Source: JAPPLB01 sp965204095
Lineage (GTDB): Bacteria; Acidobacteriota; Terriglobia; Bryobacterales; UBA6623
Assembly (NCBI GenBank): GCA_965204095.1
Contig: OZ241991.1
Location: forward strand, 3,844,001 to 3,908,000
Reading direction: 5' to 3'
Length of the DNA stretch: 64,000 nucleotides
In this document: positions 49,620 to 57,201 of the stretch, piece after piece
How positions within the stretch are numbered: the stretch's first letter is position 1
Layout of the letters: every line of letters starts with the position of its first letter
Position numbers and translations under genes: made by a program
The notes under the pieces: model-generated
Told to the model about the DNA's origin: nothing
What the model saw: the letters and a program-made list of their open reading frames with translations, nothing else
The model's database searches: none

Positions 49620-50501
49620 ATGTCTGTGATTGCCTGCCAGCATATTCGCCGGATGCGGGGCGGCGCGAATGCCCACCTGATGCTGGCGGATGACCGTCAC
49701 TACTACGTCGTCAAGTTCCGCAACAATCCCCAACATGCGCGCATCCTCGTGAACGAGTTGGTTTCTTACGTCTTGCTGGACTACTTGCAGCTTCCGGTGC
49801 CCAGGTGGGATATCGTCGAGGTGCCCGAGGAACTGATCGAGGCCTCTCCGGAGATGACGATGGAAGCGGGCTGGAAGAACCGGCGCTGTGAAGCGGGTCT
49901 GCACTTCGGATCTCGCTGGCCGGTCGACCTTCACAGGCGGGCGGTTTACGACTATTTGCCCTGGTCAATGATGGAGCTTGTCGTCAACTTGCGTACGTTT
50001 TGCGGGATGGTCGCTTTCGACAAGTGGGTGAGCAATGCGAACGGCCGTCAAGCGATATTCTTTCGCGATCGGGCCGGCCGCTGGATGCTGTCGGATAACG
50101 ACTCCTCAAGGGTTGCATCCCGGTCGCTGGCCTATGCGGCGAATATGATCGATCACGGGTTTGCGTTCAACGCGCAGACCTGGGAGTTTCCCGATTCGGC
50201 CGAGCGGGGGCTTTACAGCCGCCGGGAAGTCTATCGGCATGTCACGGGGTTTGATGACTTCCAGCCATGGCTGGGGCGCATCGAGGACTGTCCCGAAATG
50301 GTGCTCGATGATGCTGCGAAGCGCATCCCGCCGCTATGGTTTGACAACGACTTCGACGCACTCGAGGGGATGCTCGAGCAGCTCTACGCCCGGCGGAGGC
50401 GTGTCGCCGATCTCGTGAAGGACAGCAAGAACGCCGGACGCGACCCGTTTCCCGACTGGTCTCTACGAGTTGGGAGCGCTGTTGCGAGTCGAGGAGGGTG
50501 A
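49620..50501 (+). CDS. HipA-like kinase family protein
   Basis: 293 residues. The N-terminal lobe has YYVVKF (K32) and NELVSYVLLDYLQLPVP with a candidate helix-C glutamate (E46), as in short HipA-like kinases (HipA_2 group). The C-lobe has FDKWVSNANGRQAIF and RWMLSDNDSSR in the places of the catalytic and metal-binding loops. The usual N-x-D-R is read as NANGRQ here, so activity is uncertain. HipA kinases phosphorylate tRNA synthetases. The DUF3037 gene follows three bases on; no HipB-type antitoxin is nearby. Confidence 0.8.
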   Translation: MSVIACQHIRRMRGGANAHLMLADDRHYYVVKFRNNPQHARILVNELVSYVLLDYLQLPVPRWDIVEVPEELIEASPEMTMEAGWKNRRCEAGLHFGSRWPVDLHRRAVYDYLPWSMMELVVNLRTFCGMVAFDKWVSNANGRQAIFFRDRAGRWMLSDNDSSRVASRSLAYAANMIDHGFAFNAQTWEFPDSAERGLYSRREVYRHVTGFDDFQPWLGRIEDCPEMVLDDAAKRIPPLWFDNDFDALEGMLEQLYARRRRVADLVKDSKNAGRDPFPDWSLRVGSAVASRGG

Positions 50502-50504
50502 GAG

Positions 50505-51308
50505 ATGCAGACGAGGAGTGAGGCGTCATCACGGTATGACTTCCAATTGATTCGCTATGTGCCGAATGTTGCAGCGGCGGAGTTCTTCAACGTGGGCGTA
50601 TTGCTGTATGGAGAGCAATGGGAACTGCTGGACGCACGCTTCGCATCCGATTTCGGCCGCATGAACTGCCACCCACTCGTCGAAATGCCCTATCTCGAGG
50701 CGCTCCGCGAGGAGTTCGAGGAACATCGGCTGGCGGGGAAAGGCTTCTCTTCCTACATCAACGAACTGTGCAAAAACCTTTCGGCATCACTCGATGTGAC
50801 GTCTCCGAAGACGTTCTGGGGAGGGACCGCGCCGGCGGAGATGGATCGATTGTTCGATACCTATGTGACGACGCCCCAGCCGGACGAGAGCGCTGAACGC
50901 GGCCAGAGCCCGCCGGCAGGGACCCGCGCGGCGCTGCGATTACGCATGGATGACAGCTTCCGGCGACACTACCTCCTCGATGCTGACCACGGTCTGCAGG
51001 CGAATGACTCGGTGCAATACGGTGGGCCGCGGATGCGGTTCTCCTTCGACTATTCGTATCGTCCGAACGGAGCGGCCAGGTACGTGCACGGCATTGCGGT
51101 TCGGAACGAAATCAACGACGCCGCCAAGCTCTCTTTTGTGTTCGAACGGATACAGCGCCAAAACGAAGGGGCGGCGCTGGCTGTCGTGTTGGGAGAAGGG
51201 GTGCAGGACGACACGGCCGAGCTGTTGGCGGCAAGCGGAGCGGTTAACTGGCCCGTGGCTCAGGTCGACAAGCTGGCGATGGCGATTCGCGGGGAACTGG
51301 GACTGTAA
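50505..51308 (+). CDS. DUF3037 family protein
   Basis: 267 residues. The opening YDFQLIRYVPNVAAAEFFNVGVLLYG is characteristic of DUF3037. A C-terminal region (about 130-267) has no recognised motif. DUF3037 genes commonly stand next to HipA-like kinase genes, as here, so the pair probably acts together. The biochemical role is unknown. It converges with the aldolase gene. Confidence 0.85.
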   Translation: MQTRSEASSRYDFQLIRYVPNVAAAEFFNVGVLLYGEQWELLDARFASDFGRMNCHPLVEMPYLEALREEFEEHRLAGKGFSSYINELCKNLSASLDVTSPKTFWGGTAPAEMDRLFDTYVTTPQPDESAERGQSPPAGTRAALRLRMDDSFRRHYLLDADHGLQANDSVQYGGPRMRFSFDYSYRPNGAARYVHGIAVRNEINDAAKLSFVFERIQRQNEGAALAVVLGEGVQDDTAELLAASGAVNWPVAQVDKLAMAIRGELGL

Positions 51309-51408
51309 GCCGCCGCAAGCGCATCCCCTCCACAAGCGGTAATTCGCGCTTGGGGCGGCGCACGCCGCATTCCACCAATCGTGTCGCTGCGTTGGTATGT
51401 TTCGTCGA

Positions 51409-52437
51409 TCAGGCGGCCAAATCCTCGGGGCTGCCGGCTCCGTAGAAATGGAACCAGGGCGTGGCTTCCTGAAGACAGTCGTTGACGTTGTTGATGTTCT
51501 TGACGCCCTGGTCGCGCATCCAGTCTTCGAGAGCTGCGGGGCCGCCCTGGCCGTAAACAGGGATTCCCTCCTTCCAGGTTGCGCGTCCGCACAGAACTCC
51601 CGAGAAATTGACTCCCGCCTCCGCCGCCCAGCGCAGAGATTCCGTGTACTGCTCGTTGCTGACGCCGGCGCTGAGGTAGATAAAGGGCCGCGCGGCAAGC
51701 TCGGCAGCCTGGCGGAAGTGCTCGAGGGCCTCTTCCTTGCCGTAGGCTTTCTGCCCGGTGAAGACCCCGGCCCCCTCGGCAAACGCCAAGTTGACGGGGA
51801 CCTCGACCTTCAAGACGTCCACGTGGTATTGATCCTTCGAGAACTCTTGCATGCTGCCCCCCACCACCGCCGGTTTTTTCTTGGCGAACTCGAAGCCCTT
51901 CTCGTCGCCGCCCTCGGGATCGTAGCCGACAAACTCCAGAAAGAAAGGAATATCGTGGGCGACACACTCGGCGCCGATACGTTCAACCCAGGCGTGCTTC
52001 CGGGCGTTGATGGATTCCTGTTCGAAGGGCGTGTAGTAAAGCAGGATCTTGACGGCGTTCGCTCCTTCCTCTTTGAGGTTACGCACCGAGATGTCCGGCA
52101 GCAGAAACGGAAGCCGGCCCGGCTGCGTGTTGTCGTATCCGGACTCTTCATAGGACAGCAGCAGACCCGCATGGGGGTCGCGGACTTCAGCGGCGGGCAG
52201 TCCCCATTGCGGATCAAGCAGGATAGCGCTGGCGTGGGGCGTAAGGACTTTCGAGACGGCCACCTTGAACTCGGTCATCATTTCATCGGTGACATCTCCT
52301 CGATCGATGCCTTTCGCGGCGCCAATGGCTTTTTTTAATGAGCCTCGCTGATCCATCGCGGCGGCGGCGATCACGCCGCGGTCGTTGGTGAGGGCCTTGA
52401 GATTTTCGATTTTTCCTGGGGTAAGTCTGTTGGGCAT
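51409..52437 (-). CDS. LacD/tagatose-bisphosphate aldolase-like class I aldolase
   Basis: 342 residues. AAAMDQRGSLKKA, SAILLDPQWGLP, ANAVKILLYY, VLKVEVPVNLAF (Schiff-base lysine) and FIYLSAGVSNEQY all match the LacD/tagatose-1,6-bisphosphate aldolase family. Its members cleave tagatose or related ketose bisphosphates. AGGAG lies nine bases before the ATG. It is the only sugar-catabolic gene here; no lac or tag genes adjoin. Confidence 0.9.
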   Translation of the reverse strand: MPNRLTPGKIENLKALTNDRGVIAAAAMDQRGSLKKAIGAAKGIDRGDVTDEMMTEFKVAVSKVLTPHASAILLDPQWGLPAAEVRDPHAGLLLSYEESGYDNTQPGRLPFLLPDISVRNLKEEGANAVKILLYYTPFEQESINARKHAWVERIGAECVAHDIPFFLEFVGYDPEGGDEKGFEFAKKKPAVVGGSMQEFSKDQYHVDVLKVEVPVNLAFAEGAGVFTGQKAYGKEEALEHFRQAAELAARPFIYLSAGVSNEQYTESLRWAAEAGVNFSGVLCGRATWKEGIPVYGQGGPAALEDWMRDQGVKNINNVNDCLQEATPWFHFYGAGSPEDLAA

Positions 52438-52472
52438 GTAACGAGCTCCTGGCTGCTGATTGGGTAATCGGG

Positions 52473-53447
52473 TTATGGTTGTGACGTTGCCTCCGGGTTG
52501 GAGGTCTTGAGTGCCGAGAGCCTGTGCAGGTATCGCTCGGCGGAACGGATGTCGGACTGAATCTGATGCTTCAATCTGTCTGCGGATGCGAAGCGCTTCT
52601 CTTCTCGAAGACGACGGTAAAATGCCAACCCGATTCTCTCCGGCTGCTCACCCCGCCATTCGTCGAGCACATGGGTTTCCACGGAGAGATTCTCACCATC
52701 GAAGGTCGGCCGGTAGCCGACGTTCGAGATGGATTTCCAGGTCTGTCCGCGCAATGGGTCACATGTCATTGTGACGTAGACACCGGTGGGAGGCAGAACC
52801 TCCGCTTCGGGTTTGAGATTCAAGGTAGGCACCGTCTCGCGGGCGCCGACGCCGTGTCCGGTGACGATGGGACCCTGGAGGCTGAAGGGACGCCCCAGAA
52901 GGCGCCGGGCGACACCGAGGTCGCCTCTCGAGACAGCCGCTCGGATGCGAGTGCTGCTGATCGGCTCACCGGCCACCTCGAGCGCGGGGACCGCCTCGGC
53001 CCGAAAGCCCAGTTCCTCGCCGAGGGCACGGAGTCGCGTGAAGTCACCCTCTTGGCGGCATCCGAACCGGAAGTTTTCGCCAACCACCACAGCTCGAGCA
53101 TGCAGACGGTCGACGACGACTCGTTGGATGAAATCCCTGGGACTGAGCGCGGCAACCTCCGGAGTGAACTTCATCACGACGCCGGCGTGAAAGCCCAACT
53201 GCCGGAAGCGCCACAGCCGCTCGACGGGCAACGTCAGAAGCGCGGGCGCCCTGTCGGGGCGTACGACTCTTGTCGGATGGGGATCGAAGATGAGAGCCAA
53301 GGCCTCCAACTGGAGTGTCGACGCCAGTTCCCGCGTGCGGTCGAGGATGGCTATGTGGCCCCTGTGCACGCCGTCGAAGTTCCCGATCGTGACGACAGTA
53401 GGCGGCAAATCAGCCGGCACCTGTCCGAGTTCCCAGTACGACTTCAT
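52473..53447 (-). CDS. ribF: Bifunctional riboflavin kinase/FMN adenylyltransferase
   Basis: 324 residues. Makes FMN and then FAD. The N-terminal adenylyltransferase domain has TIGNFDGVHRGH (about 20-31), FRFGCRQEGD and ISSTRIR. The C-terminal flavokinase domain has GHGVGARETVPTLNL, RPTFDG and VETHVLDEW. Length is normal. It is six bases downstream of the MBL hydrolase gene. Confidence 0.96.
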   Translation of the reverse strand: MKSYWELGQVPADLPPTVVTIGNFDGVHRGHIAILDRTRELASTLQLEALALIFDPHPTRVVRPDRAPALLTLPVERLWRFRQLGFHAGVVMKFTPEVAALSPRDFIQRVVVDRLHARAVVVGENFRFGCRQEGDFTRLRALGEELGFRAEAVPALEVAGEPISSTRIRAAVSRGDLGVARRLLGRPFSLQGPIVTGHGVGARETVPTLNLKPEAEVLPPTGVYVTMTCDPLRGQTWKSISNVGYRPTFDGENLSVETHVLDEWRGEQPERIGLAFYRRLREEKRFASADRLKHQIQSDIRSAERYLHRLSALKTSNPEATSQP

Positions 53448-53453
53448 GTCTTT

Positions 53454-54257
53454 CTACGAATCGTCTCCCACAACTCGAATCCGAAGGCCGTCGTGCGCCA
53501 ACCGGATATGTCGGGGAAGAGACTCGTTGGTCTCACGATGCGGCAGGTCATGGCAGATGTGCGTAAGGAAAGCACGCTTCGGTTGGAGACGCTCAGCCCA
53601 GGCGATGGCTTGGGATACGGAGGTATGCATCGGATGCGGCTCATGGCGAAGCGCATCGAGAAAAAGCACGTCGAGCCCCTGGAGCTTCGCCAGCGATTCC
53701 TCGGGGATGTCACTGTGGTCGGTGAGATAGGCCGCTCGCCCGAATCGGTAACCCATCACGGTCAACGGGCCGTGCCGAATCGGGATCGGCTCGAACAGCA
53801 TTCCGAACAGATCGACGACCGCACCGTTAAGCTCATGGCCCGCAACGCGAGGAACGCCGCCTGGATGAAGGGCTTCTCCCTCGAACGCGTACGGGAACAC
53901 GCGCCGAAGACTGCGGAGGGTTTCCGGCATGCCGTAGATCGGGATGCGCTCCGAGCGGCCGTAGTTGAAGGGGCGCAGGTCATCCAAACCCATGATGTGA
54001 TCGGCGTGGGCGTGAGTATAGAGGACGGCGTCGAGCCGCATGATACCGGCGCTGAGAGCCTGTTGGCGCAGGTCTGGGGTCGTGTCGATCAGGACATTTC
54101 GTTCCCGTCCCCCCTCGAAAAACGTCACGAGGATTGACGGGCGCAGTCGTTTGTCGTGGGGGTCGTCGGATCGGCACACGGCGCATCGGCATCCGATCGT
54201 GGGGACGCCCACGCTTGTGCCTGATCCGAGGACCGTGATCTGGGAATCGGTCAACAT
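53454..54257 (-). CDS. MBL-fold metallo-hydrolase (PhnP/RNase Z-like)
   Basis: 267 residues from the ATG at 54257; a TTG at 54299 would add 14 residues. GSGTSVGVPTIGCRCAVC is the N-terminal PhnP-type opening with its two cysteines. THAHADHIMGLDDLRPF is the metal-binding HxHxDH motif. Later histidines in TDHSD, LRHEPHPMH and THICHD complete the site. PhnP cleaves cyclic phosphodiesters; a housekeeping phosphodiesterase is likely. Same operon as ribF. Confidence 0.88.
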   Translation of the reverse strand: MLTDSQITVLGSGTSVGVPTIGCRCAVCRSDDPHDKRLRPSILVTFFEGGRERNVLIDTTPDLRQQALSAGIMRLDAVLYTHAHADHIMGLDDLRPFNYGRSERIPIYGMPETLRSLRRVFPYAFEGEALHPGGVPRVAGHELNGAVVDLFGMLFEPIPIRHGPLTVMGYRFGRAAYLTDHSDIPEESLAKLQGLDVLFLDALRHEPHPMHTSVSQAIAWAERLQPKRAFLTHICHDLPHRETNESLPRHIRLAHDGLRIRVVGDDS

Positions 54258-54319
54258 GACCAGATTGGGTGAGCGCGTCCGGCGGCGGGCAGGTTGCAAC
54301 AGCCCGCCCCCGCTCGCCT

Positions 54320-54501
54320 AGCCTGCATTTCTCACCACCTGGCGAGGTGAAGTGCGTGAAAGGGCCGTCAGGACGAGGCGCGCGCCGCTTGGCGCGCGCA
54401 GGCGTACTTGAACAATACATCGAGCACGGCAAGCAAGCGCAACGAAGTCCTGGCGTTCCGTATCGCGTGCTCCAGCCGTCATGTGGTGAGAAATGCAGGC
54501 T
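54320..54501 (+). repeat. Palindromic element, copy 16
   Basis: AGCCTGCATTTCTCACCACC to TGTGGTGAGAAATGCAGGCT, full length. The DUF1844 stop (CTA on this strand, 54500-54502) overlaps its last bases. Confidence 0.9.
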
Positions 54502-54946
54502 AGCCTTTGGCCTTCTCGTTGATTTCGTTCACCCGCTGAACATAGCGAAACCGCAATTCGGTCAAGGTGTTGTCGAGCCTCCGGGACTCCTCCAAACTGA
54601 GGTTCCCTTTAGTTTTCTCCTTGAGCACGGCCAACAGATCAATGGTGTGGCGAGCCATGTCGAGATTGGGCGGTGGCGCATCGTCGTCGTTGGGTGCGGT
54701 CAACTCCATTTGCGCCTGTACACCGAGGGACATGACGAGTAGTTCGAAGCTGGCCGCTGGAAGCGGCGGTGGAGACGTAGCGGATTTTGCCGCGCTTTCG
54801 CGCTCTTCCGCCGGCTCAGCCGTATTCTCGTCGGCAACGGATTCTCCCGTTGCGGCAGTCTCTTCCTGGTCCAAGGGCTCGCCGTCGGCCGAGAAGCGTC
54901 TGCGATCGCTCACCTTGATCGACGGGTTTTCCGAGTCGTCGCTCAT
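54500..54946 (-). CDS. DUF1844 domain protein
   Basis: 148 residues. The first 60 are acidic and Glu/Ala/Ser-rich and probably disordered. The DUF1844 part follows (ASFELLVMSLGVQAQMELTA, DMARHTIDLLAVLKEKTKGN). DUF1844 occurs widely in Acidobacteriota, Planctomycetes and Deltaproteobacteria; function unknown. The stop lies inside palindromic copy 16 and the 5' side opens toward copy 17. Confidence 0.9.
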   Translation of the reverse strand: MSDDSENPSIKVSDRRRFSADGEPLDQEETAATGESVADENTAEPAEERESAAKSATSPPPLPAASFELLVMSLGVQAQMELTAPNDDDAPPPNLDMARHTIDLLAVLKEKTKGNLSLEESRRLDNTLTELRFRYVQRVNEINEKAKG

Positions 54947-55267
54947 CGGGACTTATTTTAACAACGACTGGTTGAGACATCGGCAGGCGAGGCCGCTGCG
55001 CCAGCTTGAGTTGCATGCAGTTGATTGCGTGTTGTCGAACAGTCGTCCGGCGAAAATTAGCCTGTATTTCTCACCACGTGGCGAGGCGAAGTGGGTGAGA
55101 GGGCCGTCAGGACGAGGCGCGCGCCGCTTGGCGCGCGCAGGCGTACTTGAACAGTACGTTGAGCACGGCAAGCAAGCGCAACGAAGTCCTGGCGGTCGTA
55201 TCGTGTGCTTCGACCGTCGGGTGGTGAGAAATGCAGGTTAAGGGCCTTGTTATATGCTTATTTGCAG
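54947..55267. other. Divergent intergenic region between DUF1844 and the S55 peptidase gene
   Basis: 321 bp mostly occupied by palindromic copy 17. TATGCT at 55253-55258, nine bases before the ATG at 55268, may be a -10 box. That would leave almost no leader. Confidence 0.5.
55059..55238 (+). repeat. Palindromic element, copy 17
   Basis: AGCCTGTATTTCTCACCAC to GTGGTGAGAAATGCAGGTT, full length. It lies 30 bases before the S55 peptidase start. Confidence 0.9.
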
Positions 55268-57196
55268 ATGCGGACGGCTTTATTCATTCCCCGTTTCCGC
55301 TCCCGAAGTGGTTTGGCCAAGGCGGCGGTGGTGACGGCAGCGTTGACCCTGGTGACTTTGTCGCCGTCGGCGGCCGGACAGGGGCACGGTCCTGAAGGAC
55401 CTCCTCAGGCCGGACCGGCTGAAGTGTTGCCTCTCGAAAATGTAGAGCCGGGAATGCAAGCGACAGCCTGGACGGCGTTCGTGGGGACGACTCCCGAGCC
55501 GATACCGGTAGAAGTGATCGGGGTGCTGAGGAATACTTGGGGGCCGGGACAGCACATCATCTTGGCTAAGTTGGGCGGCAAGGCGGCGCGCACGAATGTC
55601 GCTGGAGGCATGAGCGGCAGCCCGGTCTACCACGACGGCAAGCTGCTGGGGGCAGTCTCACTACGATTCAGCACCTTCTCGCCGGATGCTGTAGCCGGGA
55701 TCACACCGATCGATCTGATGCTCGAGATCAATGAGTTCGACGCTGGCCGGCCGATCGAGACGAAGATTGCCGGGGACTCGAAGGGAGCGTCGGCCGGTTC
55801 CCTGGCTCTGGCGGCGCCGACGCCGGATGCGGGAATGCTCGGGCTCGCCGAACGGGTCTGGAATGCGTCTACGGCCGAACTTCCGGCGGGCTCCTACATG
55901 ATGCCGATCGAGACGCCATTGACTTTCTCCGGGATGGAGCCCGCAGTGGTGGATGCGTTCGCCGGGTTCTTCCGCGAGTCGGGGGTTCGCGTGATGCAGG
56001 GCGGAGCCGTGGGCTCCTCGGCCGGCTCTTCACGAGTCGCCGGCGCAGGTGCTCTGAATCCGGGCGAGCCTGTTGCGGCTGTACTGATCTCCGGTGATTC
56101 GTCCGCAACCGCACTGGGTACGGTCACCTACAACGACGGGAAGCGGGTCCTCGCCTTTGGCCACCCCATGTTCAACATGGGGCCTATCGAGATGCCCATG
56201 GCGACGGCCGACGTGCTGACCGTGCTGGCTTCCGCTTTCCGGCCGGTCAAATTCGCGAATTCGGCGGAAATCGTGGGAGCGCTCCGGCAGGACCGCCACT
56301 CCGGCATCATGGGCGTGCTCGGCGAGAACGCGACGATGATTCCTGTCCGCGTGATGGTCAAGAGCTTTGGAGAACACGACGCCTTGATTCACCAGAAGGA
56401 GCTTCGTTTCAACGTCTTCCAGAACCAGAAGTGGACGCCGCCCCTGATGATGATGACGGTGTTCAACTCGATGTTCGGACTCAATGACTACGCACTCGAG
56501 TCGACGTTCCGGCTGAAAGGGAGCATCGAACTGCAGGGCGACCAGACCATTGACCTCCAGACGATGCAAGCGGAAACAGGTACGCCGATTCCGGCGCCGA
56601 TGGCGCTCGCTGGGTGGGTCGGTGACAAGTTCAACACATTGTTCAGGAACAGCGGCGAGTTCCCGGTGTTCGAAAGCGTCAACGTATCGATCGAGCTGAT
56701 GCCGCAGCGGCGCCACGCGCTGATTGAGCAGGCTTCGGTGGATCAGCGAGAGCTGAGGCCCGGCGATACCGTGACGGGGAAAGTGGTGCTGCGGCCCTAT
56801 CGAGGTCAGAGTCTGACCGAATCGTTTTCGTTGACGGTGCCCCCGAATGCGCAGAAGGGCGTGCTGCGCCTCCTGGTAAGTGATGCCGTAACGCTCGACC
56901 GCAGCCGCAAGTTCGCGGTGGAACGCAACCGCCTCCTGAATCTTACCGAAACCGTGGCGGCTTTGAACCGTGAGCCTGTGAACAATCGACTGTACGCGAC
57001 CTTGCTGCAGCAGTCCCCGACTGCTCATCTGGACGACAAGACGTTGCCGAACATTCCTTTGTCGGTCCTCACGGTAATGAGAACGTCGAGTCGCGGACGC
57101 ATGGTGATCGAGGGGCAGTCCGAACTGGCGCAGACCGCGATGGACTTTGACTGGATCGTCAGCGGCAGCCATTCGATCACACTCCGGGTGAAATAG
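55268..57196 (+). CDS. SpoIVB peptidase S55-domain protein
   Basis: 642 residues from the ATG at 55268; a longer frame to 55205 begins inside a repeat. A signal or membrane segment (about 15-36) is followed by the S55 serine-peptidase domain with VAGGMSGSPVY (111-121), the SpoIVB active-site serine motif. A second half has HPMFNMGPIEMPMA and a beta-rich C-terminus. SpoIVB normally cuts SpoIVFA in spore formers, so here it must do something else. The beta-propeller gene follows five bases on. Confidence 0.88.
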   Translation: MRTALFIPRFRSRSGLAKAAVVTAALTLVTLSPSAAGQGHGPEGPPQAGPAEVLPLENVEPGMQATAWTAFVGTTPEPIPVEVIGVLRNTWGPGQHIILAKLGGKAARTNVAGGMSGSPVYHDGKLLGAVSLRFSTFSPDAVAGITPIDLMLEINEFDAGRPIETKIAGDSKGASAGSLALAAPTPDAGMLGLAERVWNASTAELPAGSYMMPIETPLTFSGMEPAVVDAFAGFFRESGVRVMQGGAVGSSAGSSRVAGAGALNPGEPVAAVLISGDSSATALGTVTYNDGKRVLAFGHPMFNMGPIEMPMATADVLTVLASAFRPVKFANSAEIVGALRQDRHSGIMGVLGENATMIPVRVMVKSFGEHDALIHQKELRFNVFQNQKWTPPLMMMTVFNSMFGLNDYALESTFRLKGSIELQGDQTIDLQTMQAETGTPIPAPMALAGWVGDKFNTLFRNSGEFPVFESVNVSIELMPQRRHALIEQASVDQRELRPGDTVTGKVVLRPYRGQSLTESFSLTVPPNAQKGVLRLLVSDAVTLDRSRKFAVERNRLLNLTETVAALNREPVNNRLYATLLQQSPTAHLDDKTLPNIPLSVLTVMRTSSRGRMVIEGQSELAQTAMDFDWIVSGSHSITLRVK

Positions 57197-57201
57197 GGCT
57201 T

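Noticed and set aside
52524..54137. 537-codon plus-strand frame opposite ribF and the MBL hydrolase
   Set aside because: Antisense to two well-supported genes.
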